Both the position numbers and the translations under genes were made by a program. The notes below the pieces were generated by a model, which saw only the letters and a list, made by a program, of their open reading frames with translations, had not been told where the DNA came from and made no database searches. Positions 27,671-33,683 of a DNA stretch of 33,683 bases are shown in pieces. Within the stretch, counting starts at the first letter, position 1. Each line of letters begins with the position of its first letter. Source of the DNA: Desulfobacterales bacterium (lineage in GTDB: Bacteria; Desulfobacterota; Desulfobulbia; Desulfobulbales; JAGXFP01); NCBI GenBank assembly GCA_024637225.1, contig JAGXFP010000053.1:1-33683 (forward strand), in the 5' to 3' direction.

Positions 27671-28027
27671 ATGATGATCATGATTCGTTCGATTATTCGT
27701 CCTGAAAAAGCGGACGCTGTCCTGGCCGCCCTGATGGACGCCGGTTTTCCCGCCGTAACCAAATACTCGGTGGCCGGGCGCGGCAAGCAGCGCGGCATTA
27801 AAATCGGTGAAGTCACTTATGACGAACTGCCCAAGGTCATGCTGATGAGCGTGGTCAACGCGGCCGACAAGGATTTCGTCATTGCCACCATTATGGATAC
27901 CGCCCGTTCCAAGGGCAAGGGCGCCTTCGGCGACGGCAAGATCTTTGTCAGCCAGGTCGAGGAATCCTATACCATCAGCTCCGGGGTCAAGGAAACCGCC
28001 GCCGCGGCGGAGGGGGTACCGGCATGA
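27671..28027 (+). CDS. nifI1: Nitrogen-regulatory PII-like protein NifI1
   Basis: GlnB/PII-family protein of 118 residues, one of two subunits that together bind and inhibit the NifDK component according to 2-oxoglutarate, ATP and ADP levels. N-terminal strand MIMIRSIIRPEKADAVLAALMDAGF, T-loop region KYSVAGRGKQRGIKIGEVTYDELPK, and C-terminal GKGAFGDGKIFVSQVEESYTISSG are NifI1-like. ATG codons at 27671 and 27674 are both possible after GGAGA. Its stop overlaps the nifI2 start (ATGA), showing coupled translation. The position between nifH and nifD is the hallmark of anaerobe nif operons. Confidence 0.94.
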   Translation: MMIMIRSIIRPEKADAVLAALMDAGFPAVTKYSVAGRGKQRGIKIGEVTYDELPKVMLMSVVNAADKDFVIATIMDTARSKGKGAFGDGKIFVSQVEESYTISSGVKETAAAAEGVPA

Positions 28028-28398
28028 AAGAGGTGATCGCCGTGGTGCGAATCAACATGATGAACCAGACCAAGCAGGCCCTCGCCGATTGCGGTGTCGA
28101 TGCCTTTTTTGCCCACGAGGCTCATGGCCGCGGCAAGGGTTTTGTCAATCCCCAGATTCTGGAAGGGGCGGAGCAGGGTTATGAAGAAGCCGCCGCCCTG
28201 CTCGGCGAAAAGGGCAAGCTCTACCCGAAACGGATGATCACCGCCGTGGTCGATGACAGCCAGGTCTCCTGTGTGGTGGAAACGATTATTAACACAAACC
28301 AGACCGGCATGCCGGGTGACGGCAAGGTCTTTGTCGTGCCATTGAACGATGCGGTCCGGGTCAGGACGGGAGAGATGGGCCTTAAATCCATTTCGTAA
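28024..28398 (+). CDS. nifI2: Nitrogen-regulatory PII-like protein NifI2
   Basis: The second PII-like subunit, 124 residues, which forms a hetero-oligomer with NifI1 for ammonia switch-off of nitrogenase. It starts MKEVIAVVRINMMNQTKQALADCGV, has AHGRGKGFVNPQI in the long T-loop that distinguishes NifI2, then LYPKRMITAVVDDSQVSCVVETIINTNQTGMPGDGKVFV. It overlaps nifI1 by four bases and ends 11 bases before nifD, with AAGGAG in between. Confidence 0.94.
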   Translation: MKEVIAVVRINMMNQTKQALADCGVDAFFAHEAHGRGKGFVNPQILEGAEQGYEEAAALLGEKGKLYPKRMITAVVDDSQVSCVVETIINTNQTGMPGDGKVFVVPLNDAVRVRTGEMGLKSIS

Positions 28399-28409
28399 AG
28401 GAGAAGATA

Positions 28410-30050
28410 ATGACTACAGCAACCAAGAAAAAAATGGTGCAGCGGGATCCTGCCGAGATCAAGGCGGAGCTTATTTCCAAGTATCCCCCCAAGGTGGCCC
28501 GCAAACGCGCCAAACAGATAATGATCAACGAGGCCCTGCAGAACGAGACGCCTTCGCTGACCGCCAACGTGCGTACCATCCCCGGCATCATCACCATGCG
28601 CGGCTGTACCTATGCCGGCTGCAAGGGCGTGATCATGGGGCCGACCCGTGACATCGTCAATCTGGTTCACGGCCCCATCGGCTGCAGCTTCTACGCCTGG
28701 CTGACCCGCCGCAACCAGACCGATGCCGGCCCGGACGGCGAGAATTTTATCAATTACTGCTTCTCCACCGACATGCAGGAGCAGGACATCATCTTCGGCG
28801 GCGAAAAGAAGCTGGCGCAGGCGATCCAGGAGGCCTACGACCTCTTTCACCCCAAATCGATCGCCGTCTTTGCCACCTGTCCGGTGGGCCTGATCGGTGA
28901 CGATATCCACACCGTGACCAGGAATATGAAGGAAAAGTTCGGCGACTGCAACGTCTACGCTTTCAGTTGTGAAGGCTACAAAGGGGTCTCCCAGTCGGCC
29001 GGGCACCATATCGCCAACAACCAGGTTTTCCGCCACATTGTCGGTGAGAACGACGAGGAAAAACCGGGCAAGTTCAAGATCAACCTGCTCGGTGAATACA
29101 ACATCGGCGGGGACGGGTTCGAGATCGACCGGATCTTTGAGAAATGCGGGATCACCTGCATCTCGACCTTTTCCGGCAACTCGACCTATGACCAGTTTGC
29201 CTCGGCCCACACCGCCGACCTCAATGCCGTCATGTGCCATCGTTCCATTAACTACGTGGCGGACATGCTGGAAACCAAATACGGCATTCCCTGGATCAAG
29301 GTCAACTTCATCGGGGCCGACGCCACCGCCAAATCGCTGCGGAAAATTGCCGAGTATTTCGGCGATAAAAAACTGATCGCTAAAGTCGAAAAAGTGATCG
29401 CCGAGGAGATGCCGGCAGTGGAAACCGTGAGAAGCGAGGTGCGGACTCGCACCGAAGGCAAAACCGCGATGATGTTTGTCGGAGGTTCCAGGGCCCATCA
29501 TTACAAGGAGCTTTTCAACGAGATGGGCATGAAGACCATCTCGGCCGGTTACGAGTTCGGCCATCAGGACGACTATGAGGGCCGCCAGGTCCTGCCCAAT
29601 ATCAAACTCGACGCGGACAGCCGCAATATCGAGGAACTTGAGGTCGAAGCGGATGAGACCCGCTACAAACCGAGGAAGAGCGACAAGGAGATGGAGGCGC
29701 TTGAGAAGGGTGGCTTAAAGTTCAAGGAGTATGCCGGACTGGCCCCGGATATGGATAAGGGCACTATCATTGTCGACGATCTCAACCAGTACGAGGCCGA
29801 GAAACTGGTTGAGCTGATGAAGCCGGATATCTTCTGCGCCGGGATCAAGGAGAAGTACTCGATCCAGAAACTGGGCGTACCGATGAAACAGCTGCACAGC
29901 TACGACTCCGGCGGTCCCTATGCGGGCTTTCGGGGGGCGGTCAATTTCTATCGCGAGATCGACCGGCTGGTGAACTCCAGGGTCTGGGGCTATATGAAGG
30001 CGCCGTGGCAAATGAACCCGCAACTTTCGGCCTCCTATAACTGGGAATAA
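28410..30050 (+). CDS. nifD: Nitrogenase molybdenum-iron protein alpha chain
   Basis: Carries FeMo-cofactor and half of the P-cluster. 546 residues. P-cluster ligands C66 (RGCTYAGC), C92 (GPIGCSFYAW) and C157 (ATCPVGLIGDD); cofactor ligands C276 (AVMCHRSINY) and H496 (KQLHSYDSGGPYAG); the substrate-site pair Q195 and H199 (GVSQSAGHHIAN) is kept. It contains the extra segment around 400-450 (charged, KPRKSDKEMEALEKGG) that marks Clostridium/anaerobe-type NifD. HSYDSGGPYAG has Ala where Azotobacter has His451. These traits support a Mo nitrogenase; no anfG or vnfG is present. Confidence 0.97.
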   Translation: MTTATKKKMVQRDPAEIKAELISKYPPKVARKRAKQIMINEALQNETPSLTANVRTIPGIITMRGCTYAGCKGVIMGPTRDIVNLVHGPIGCSFYAWLTRRNQTDAGPDGENFINYCFSTDMQEQDIIFGGEKKLAQAIQEAYDLFHPKSIAVFATCPVGLIGDDIHTVTRNMKEKFGDCNVYAFSCEGYKGVSQSAGHHIANNQVFRHIVGENDEEKPGKFKINLLGEYNIGGDGFEIDRIFEKCGITCISTFSGNSTYDQFASAHTADLNAVMCHRSINYVADMLETKYGIPWIKVNFIGADATAKSLRKIAEYFGDKKLIAKVEKVIAEEMPAVETVRSEVRTRTEGKTAMMFVGGSRAHHYKELFNEMGMKTISAGYEFGHQDDYEGRQVLPNIKLDADSRNIEELEVEADETRYKPRKSDKEMEALEKGGLKFKEYAGLAPDMDKGTIIVDDLNQYEAEKLVELMKPDIFCAGIKEKYSIQKLGVPMKQLHSYDSGGPYAGFRGAVNFYREIDRLVNSRVWGYMKAPWQMNPQLSASYNWE

Positions 30051-30277
30051 TGATGGCGTCGCCGGAATCGCCGGATATGGAGTTGCCGCGATTATTGCGA
30101 TCATTCAGTAGCGTTGCCGGAATTCATGATCGCAAAATCCATGCGCTTTGGCTGTGAAGCGAAGGGATACTTGTAAACCCGGACACTTAAACCGTAAAGC
30201 AAGGTTGGGTTAGCCGTGGTCGTAACCCGACAATCAGAATTTGGATAAAATCTCATCAACACTTGAGGACTATAAAA
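30051..30277 (+). other. Unusually long nifD-nifK spacer with two hairpins
   Basis: The 227-base gap has no gene. TTGCGATCAT (30095-30104) is inverted as ATGATCGCAA (30126-30135), and GTTGGGTTA is inverted as TAACCCGAC (about 30205-30232, one G-U pair). No T-run or sigma-54 promoter is seen. nifD and nifK are usually only tens of bases apart, so this spacing and structure are unusual. A processing or stability role is inference only. Confidence 0.55.
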
Positions 30278-31651
30278 ATGTTACTACGACACACCCCAAC
30301 CGAAATCAGTGAGCGCAAGGCCCTGACCATCAATCCGGCCAAGACCTGCCAGCCGATCGGCGCCATGTACGCGGCCCTGGGCATCCATGGCTGTCTGCCG
30401 CACAGCCATGGCTCCCAGGGCTGCTGCGCCTATCACCGTTCAACCCTGACCCGGCACTACAAGGAGCCGGTTTCCGCCTCGACCAGTTCTTTCACCGAGG
30501 GGGCCTCGGTATTCGGCGGCCAGGCCAACATGCTGCAGGCGATCAATAATATCTTCACGGTCTATGAGCCGGAGGTGATCGCCGTCCATACCACCTGCCT
30601 CTCCGAGACCATCGGCGACGATCTGCCCCAGATCAAGAAAAAGGCGGAGAGCGAGGGCAAGATTCCCGAAGGCAAATATGTGATCAGCGCCTCCACCCCG
30701 AGCTACGCCGGTTCCCATGTCACCGGCTTTTCCAACATGGTCAAGTCTATGGCGATGATGGCCGAGCCCACCGGCAAGAAAAACGGCAAGGTCAATATCA
30801 TCCCCGGCTGGGTGGAGCCGGCCGATATGGAGGAGATTAAGCGGATGACCGGCCTGATCGGGGTGAAGACCATCCTCTTCCCGGACACTTCCGGGATCCT
30901 GAACGGCCCTCTTTCGGGCGAGTACAAGATGTTCCCCGAAGGCGGCACCACCGTTGCCGAGCTGCAAAGCGCCGGCGATTCGATCGGCACCCTGGCCCTT
31001 GGCGAATGGTGCTCCGCCGATGCGGCCCGCGAACTGGATGCCAAACACAAGGTGCCTTGTTCGGTACTGGATATGCCTTTCGGGCTCATGGCCACCGATC
31101 GCTTCATCGATGCTCTCAGGATCATTGCCGGGGTAAATATTCCTGAAGAGATCGTCCACGAACGGGGGCAGCTCGTCGACATGATTTCCGATATGCACCA
31201 GTACCTGTACGGTAAAAAAGTCGCCCTGGTCGGTGATCCGGACCAGCTCATCGCCATGACCGAGTTCCTGGTCTCGATTGACATGAAACCGATTCACATC
31301 GTCACCGGTACCCCGGGCAAGAAGTTCGAGAAAAGGATCAAAGAGATCACCAAAGACATGGGCTGCGAGGTCAATGTCAAGGCCAAGGGTGATATGTTCC
31401 TCCTCCACCAGTGGATCAAGAAGGAGCCGGTCGATCTGCTCGTCGGCAATACTTATTGCAAGTATATCGCCCGGGACGAGGACATTCCATACGTCCGCTG
31501 GGGCTTTCCGATCCTCGACCGCCAGGGGCACCAGTACTTCCCGACCGTGGGTTACAAGGGCGGCTTGCGGCTCCTGGAAAAGATTCTCGGTGAGTTGATG
31601 GATCGTCAGGATCGTGATGCGCCGGAAGAGAAGTTTGAACTGGTCATGTAA
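30278..31651 (+). CDS. nifK: Nitrogenase molybdenum-iron protein beta chain
   Basis: Partner of NifD that completes the P-cluster. 457 residues from the ATG at 30278, which follows GAGGA; an upstream TTG is less likely. P-cluster cysteines C24 (TCQPIGAMYA), C49 (HGSQGCCAYH) and C107 (TTCLSETIGDDL) are all present. Later blocks: GGTTVAELQSAGDSIGTLALG, DMPFGLMATDRFIDAL, DPDQLIAMTEFLVSIDMKPIHIVTGTPG, and the C-terminal VRWGFPILDRQGHQYFPTVGYKGG (recognised in parts). The short N-terminus relative to Azotobacter NifK is the anaerobe-type form. A stem-loop without T-run follows it. Confidence 0.97.
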   Translation: MLLRHTPTEISERKALTINPAKTCQPIGAMYAALGIHGCLPHSHGSQGCCAYHRSTLTRHYKEPVSASTSSFTEGASVFGGQANMLQAINNIFTVYEPEVIAVHTTCLSETIGDDLPQIKKKAESEGKIPEGKYVISASTPSYAGSHVTGFSNMVKSMAMMAEPTGKKNGKVNIIPGWVEPADMEEIKRMTGLIGVKTILFPDTSGILNGPLSGEYKMFPEGGTTVAELQSAGDSIGTLALGEWCSADAARELDAKHKVPCSVLDMPFGLMATDRFIDALRIIAGVNIPEEIVHERGQLVDMISDMHQYLYGKKVALVGDPDQLIAMTEFLVSIDMKPIHIVTGTPGKKFEKRIKEITKDMGCEVNVKAKGDMFLLHQWIKKEPVDLLVGNTYCKYIARDEDIPYVRWGFPILDRQGHQYFPTVGYKGGLRLLEKILGELMDRQDRDAPEEKFELVM

Positions 31652-31653
31652 AA

Positions 31654-31688
31654 GCCGAGGGGACGGACTTCAAACCTGTCCCCCCGGC
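31654..31688 (+). other. Stem-loop between nifK and the NifB-like gene
   Basis: GCCG-GGGGAC and GTCCCC-CGGC form a GC-rich stem with one mismatch and a loop of about 11 bases, but only a few bases separate it from the next ribosome site and no T-run follows. It may partly terminate or protect the upstream mRNA, lowering expression of the downstream genes. Confidence 0.5.
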
Positions 31689-31699
31689 TCAAGGATGAA

Positions 31700-32884
31700 A
31701 TGGTAAAGGCAATGACGATTATTCAACTCCATAAAAAAGAAAACTCCTTCGGTTGCAGTTGCGGATCAAAGTCGATCAATCTCACTTTGCCCGTGGCGCC
31801 CCGGCCTTTTTCCCGGATTCGCTTTGCCGGGCCGGATGCAGAGGCGAGGGCCATTCCGCCTTTCGGCGCGCTTAAATGGCTGGAAGAGAATATCCAGCAG
31901 GGCGCCGAAATAGCAAGGGTCGAGCTGGATGGCCCGGGGGATCCTCTGGCCGATATTGAATCCACCTTTGAAACATTGCAGCTCCTTGGCCGGAAATACC
32001 CCGACCTCAAGTTGTCTTTAGCGACCCTTGGTCTTAACGGTGAGAAATATGCTAGGGAGCTAATGGCGGCAGGAGTGACCGCGATCACCCTGCTGGTCGA
32101 TGCGGCTGACCGGGAAGTGGCGGAAAAACTTTACGCCTGGATCAGACCCGGTAAAAAAACTGTCCCTCTTGCCCAGGCGGCAGCGATGCTTGTGGAAGAG
32201 CAGCCGCTCGCAGCCAAAGCCTTCAAAGAGGCGGGCTGCGAGGTTACCATCCGCACCACGGTCTACCCCGGGATCAATGACGACCAGGTAGCAAAAATAG
32301 CCAGGGTCATGGCCGGATGCGGGGCGGAAGCCTTCCGGCTTGTGCCCTGCTCCGGGGTGGCAAGTGAGGAGGATCAGCTCTTAAGCCCACCCGACCGGGA
32401 GACCATGCAACGCCTGGCTGAAATTGCGGCAAAATATCTGGAAACGACCATTGCCCCGGCAAGAGAACATCATCTCGGGGTGGATTGCCCTTCGGTAAAC
32501 GGCGCATGCGAAACCCCTGCAATGCAGGGTCTCAAGCCGAGCAAAACCAGGCCCAATATTGCGGTGGTCAGCATGGGCGGCATGGAGGTCGATCTTCATC
32601 TTGGCCAGGCCTATCAGGTCCTGATCTACGGGCCAAGGGAAGACGGCTTGACCTGCCTTTTGGGTACCCGTCCCGTCCCGGAGCCGGGCAGCGGCAGCAG
32701 TCGCTGGCAGGAGCTTGCCAAATCACTGCCGGACTGTTTTGCGATCCTGGCCGCCAGCGCCGGGGAAAGTTCCAGACGCATCCTCGGCGAACAAGGCATT
32801 GCCGTCCTGATCACCGACGGCGAGGTAGAAGGGACAATCGATCTGCTCTATAACGGAACCCGAAAAGGGAAATGCAAGAAGTAA
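31700..32884 (+). CDS. NifB-derived protein lacking the radical-SAM cysteines, with NifX-like C-terminal domain
   Basis: A 394-residue protein clearly related to NifB. Shared blocks: LPVAP (30-34), GPGDPLA (78-84), STFETLQLL, KLYAWIRPGKKT, YPGINDDQVAKIA, followed at about 284-386 by a dinitrogenase iron-molybdenum cofactor (NifX/NifB C-terminal) domain (NIAVVSMGGMEVDLHLGQAYQVLIYG). In NifB, LPVAP is followed by K-CxxxCxxC, which holds the AdoMet cluster. Here the residues at those places are P36, I40 and A43, so no radical-SAM cluster can form, and the C-terminal Cys pairs of catalytic NifB are also missing. Two cysteines (C19, C21) lie at the N-terminus. It is probably not an enzyme of the NifB type. 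A carrier or scaffold for NifB-co or FeMo-co precursors is a reasonable guess, not shown. It sits in the nif operon 48 bases after nifK; a catalytic nifB must be elsewhere. Confidence 0.85.
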   Translation: MVKAMTIIQLHKKENSFGCSCGSKSINLTLPVAPRPFSRIRFAGPDAEARAIPPFGALKWLEENIQQGAEIARVELDGPGDPLADIESTFETLQLLGRKYPDLKLSLATLGLNGEKYARELMAAGVTAITLLVDAADREVAEKLYAWIRPGKKTVPLAQAAAMLVEEQPLAAKAFKEAGCEVTIRTTVYPGINDDQVAKIARVMAGCGAEAFRLVPCSGVASEEDQLLSPPDRETMQRLAEIAAKYLETTIAPAREHHLGVDCPSVNGACETPAMQGLKPSKTRPNIAVVSMGGMEVDLHLGQAYQVLIYGPREDGLTCLLGTRPVPEPGSGSSRWQELAKSLPDCFAILAASAGESSRRILGEQGIAVLITDGEVEGTIDLLYNGTRKGKCKK

Positions 32885-32942
32885 CCACCACAACTTATAA
32901 CTTCAAACTTATAACTTCAGACACTTAACAAGGAGCCCCCCC

Positions 32943-33245
32943 ATGGCCATCCCGGAAAGACAAATCATAGTCTGTCAGAGTTTTCGCGTCGCCGGCGACA
33001 AGAAAGGCATCTGTCACAAGCAGACCGGCGGCTTTCTGCAATATATCGAAGAAGAGATCCTTGATCGGGGCCTGGACTGCCTGATCACCGCCACCACCTG
33101 TCTCAAGCAATGCGATTCCGGCCCGATCATGGTGATCCAGCCGGAGAACTGGTGGTTCAAGGGGGTGGACAGCGAAGAGGCGATCGACACCATCCTCGAC
33201 GGGCTCGAAGAGGGCGAACCGGCAGCCTCCTATCTGATCTCATAA
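32943..33245 (+). CDS. Thioredoxin-like [2Fe-2S] ferredoxin (nif-associated)
   Basis: A 100-residue ferredoxin of the thioredoxin-fold type, as in Clostridium pasteurianum 2FeFd, which is known to interact with the MoFe protein. C11 and C24 match the clostridial ligand positions; C53 and C57 (TTCLKQC) supply the other two, with C46 extra. DSGPIMVIQPENWWFKGVDSEEA is the typical second half. AAGGAG lies before the ATG, and a direct repeat of ACTTATAACTTCA precedes it (about 32890-32920). Its place in the nif operon suggests electron transfer to, or protection of, nitrogenase or cofactor assembly. Confidence 0.9.
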   Translation: MAIPERQIIVCQSFRVAGDKKGICHKQTGGFLQYIEEEILDRGLDCLITATTCLKQCDSGPIMVIQPENWWFKGVDSEEAIDTILDGLEEGEPAASYLIS

Positions 33246-33277
33246 TCCTGTATCAGAACCTATCGAGGAGTTTTGTC

Positions 33278-33574
33278 ATGCCGGAAGAAAAAATACCCGC
33301 CGCGGCCGGCCTGATCGGCTTCGGTGATATTAAAAAAGAACCTATCGATGACTGGCAGCAGTTTCTGGCCGAGGGCAAGCAGTTCCTGGCCACGGCCGGT
33401 AATGGTTACGCCAAACGGCAGCAGGTCTTTACCGCCGCGATCCTCTATAACCTGGTGGCCATGGGCATCGAAAAGCTGATCATGGCCCTGTTGATGAAGA
33501 GCGGCAATCTCCCCTATAACCACACCATGCACGATCTGGTCGATAAAGTGGTCGGGGTTAGTGAGACAACCTGA
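33278..33574 (+). CDS. Small HEPN-like helical protein in the nif operon
   Basis: A 98-residue, mostly helical protein starting at ATG 33278 after GAGGAG. The segment VFTAAILYNLVAMGIEKLIMALLMKSGNLPYNHTMHDLVDKV has the pattern of HEPN domains (helix pair followed by xHDLxxLv), here seen as NHTMHDLVDKV. The RxxxxH ribonuclease motif of toxin-type HEPN proteins is not seen, so a binding or protein-partner role is more likely. It follows the ferredoxin gene by 32 bases. No characterised function is known to me; the association with nif genes is the main clue. Confidence 0.72.
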   Translation: MPEEKIPAAAGLIGFGDIKKEPIDDWQQFLAEGKQFLATAGNGYAKRQQVFTAAILYNLVAMGIEKLIMALLMKSGNLPYNHTMHDLVDKVVGVSETT

Positions 33575-33613
33575 GGTGTGAAATAAGCAATGCCCCGTGG
33601 TTGTTGATACTGT

Positions 33614-33635
33614 CGGCTTTCAGGCAGCCGTTTTT
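33614..33635 (+). terminator. Possible end-of-operon terminator
   Basis: CGGCT (33614-33618) and AGCCG (33626-33630) with a 7-base loop, followed by TTTTT. The stem is short, so strength is uncertain. If real, the nif operon ends here with the HEPN-like gene. Confidence 0.45.
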
Positions 33636-33683
33636 AGTTCCTCAAGACCCCGGGAAAATGCCTCATCGGGGGTCAATTTGGCA
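33620..33683 (-). CDS. C-terminal end of a possible minus-strand gene (partial)
   Basis: The minus strand is open from the window edge to a TGA at 33620-33622. The last residues would be AKLTPDEAFSRGLEELKTAA. Composition looks protein-like, but 20 residues are too few to identify or to be sure. If real, it converges on the nif operon and its end overlaps the terminator hairpin. Confidence 0.3.
   Translation of the reverse strand, partial: AKLTPDEAFSRGLEELKTAA

Noticed and set aside
28221..29564. 447-residue minus-strand open frame opposite nifD
   Set aside because: Antisense to nifD with codon-bias-driven openness; the same occurs opposite nifK, the CobD-CobQ fusion and the LbtU-type porin.

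Overview
The window reads as a chromosomal piece of an anaerobic, diazotrophic Gram-negative bacterium. The best guess is a Desulfobacterota member near Desulfobulbales. This is inferred from the gene set (nifH-nifI1-nifI2-nifD-nifK order, a probable anaerobic benzimidazole synthase, Kdo/LPS genes, outer-membrane porins) and from the many short interspersed palindromic repeats, not from a database search. No rRNA, tRNA, CRISPR array or complete transposase gene was seen.

Left part (1-13.7 kb). Bases 1-652 are non-coding and repeat-rich. On the minus strand follow kdsB, interrupted by an in-frame TAA, and waaA; both serve Kdo supply and transfer for lipid A. A Fur-like region with two palindromes precedes an LbtU-type siderophore porin. 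Next come an ACR3/bile-acid-symporter-type transporter, translationally close to a COG2509-type FAD oxidoreductase, a MITE-like element, a large hybrid sensor kinase (Cache-PAS-HisKA-HATPase-REC), a trimeric-type porin and, convergent to it, enolase. Porin and enolase share a perfect palindromic terminator.

Middle (13.9-22.8 kb). This is a cobamide assembly locus. A cobalamin riboswitch with a terminator leads into cobC and cobU. After a repeat-filled gap come cobT, cobS, a fused CobD-CobQ protein and cbiB. A second cobalamin riboswitch with its own terminator controls a ThiC-family gene, which is therefore best read as bzaF (5-hydroxybenzimidazole synthase) and not as a thiamin gene. Together these genes supply the aminopropanol phosphate arm (CobD half), amidate the ring (CobQ half), attach the arm (CbiB), activate the ring side (CobU), make and activate the lower ligand (BzaF, CobT), join them (CobS) and dephosphorylate (CobC).

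Between (22.8-24.2 kb) lie a nested inverted-repeat element, an RHH-RelE toxin-antitoxin pair with a palindromic operator, REP-type debris and a small conserved protein of unknown function.

Right part (24.4-33.7 kb). This is a nitrogen-fixation locus: nifA (minus) diverges from nifH-nifI1-nifI2-nifD-nifK, driven by a clear sigma-54 promoter. The operon continues into a NifB-derived protein that has lost all three radical-SAM cluster cysteines but keeps a NifX-like C-terminal domain, a thioredoxin-like [2Fe-2S] ferredoxin, and a small HEPN-like helical protein. nifE, nifN and a catalytic nifB are not in the window. The degenerate NifB-like protein and its two partners are the most novel-looking part; the CobD-CobQ fusion with riboswitch-controlled bzaF and the broken kdsB are the next most notable.
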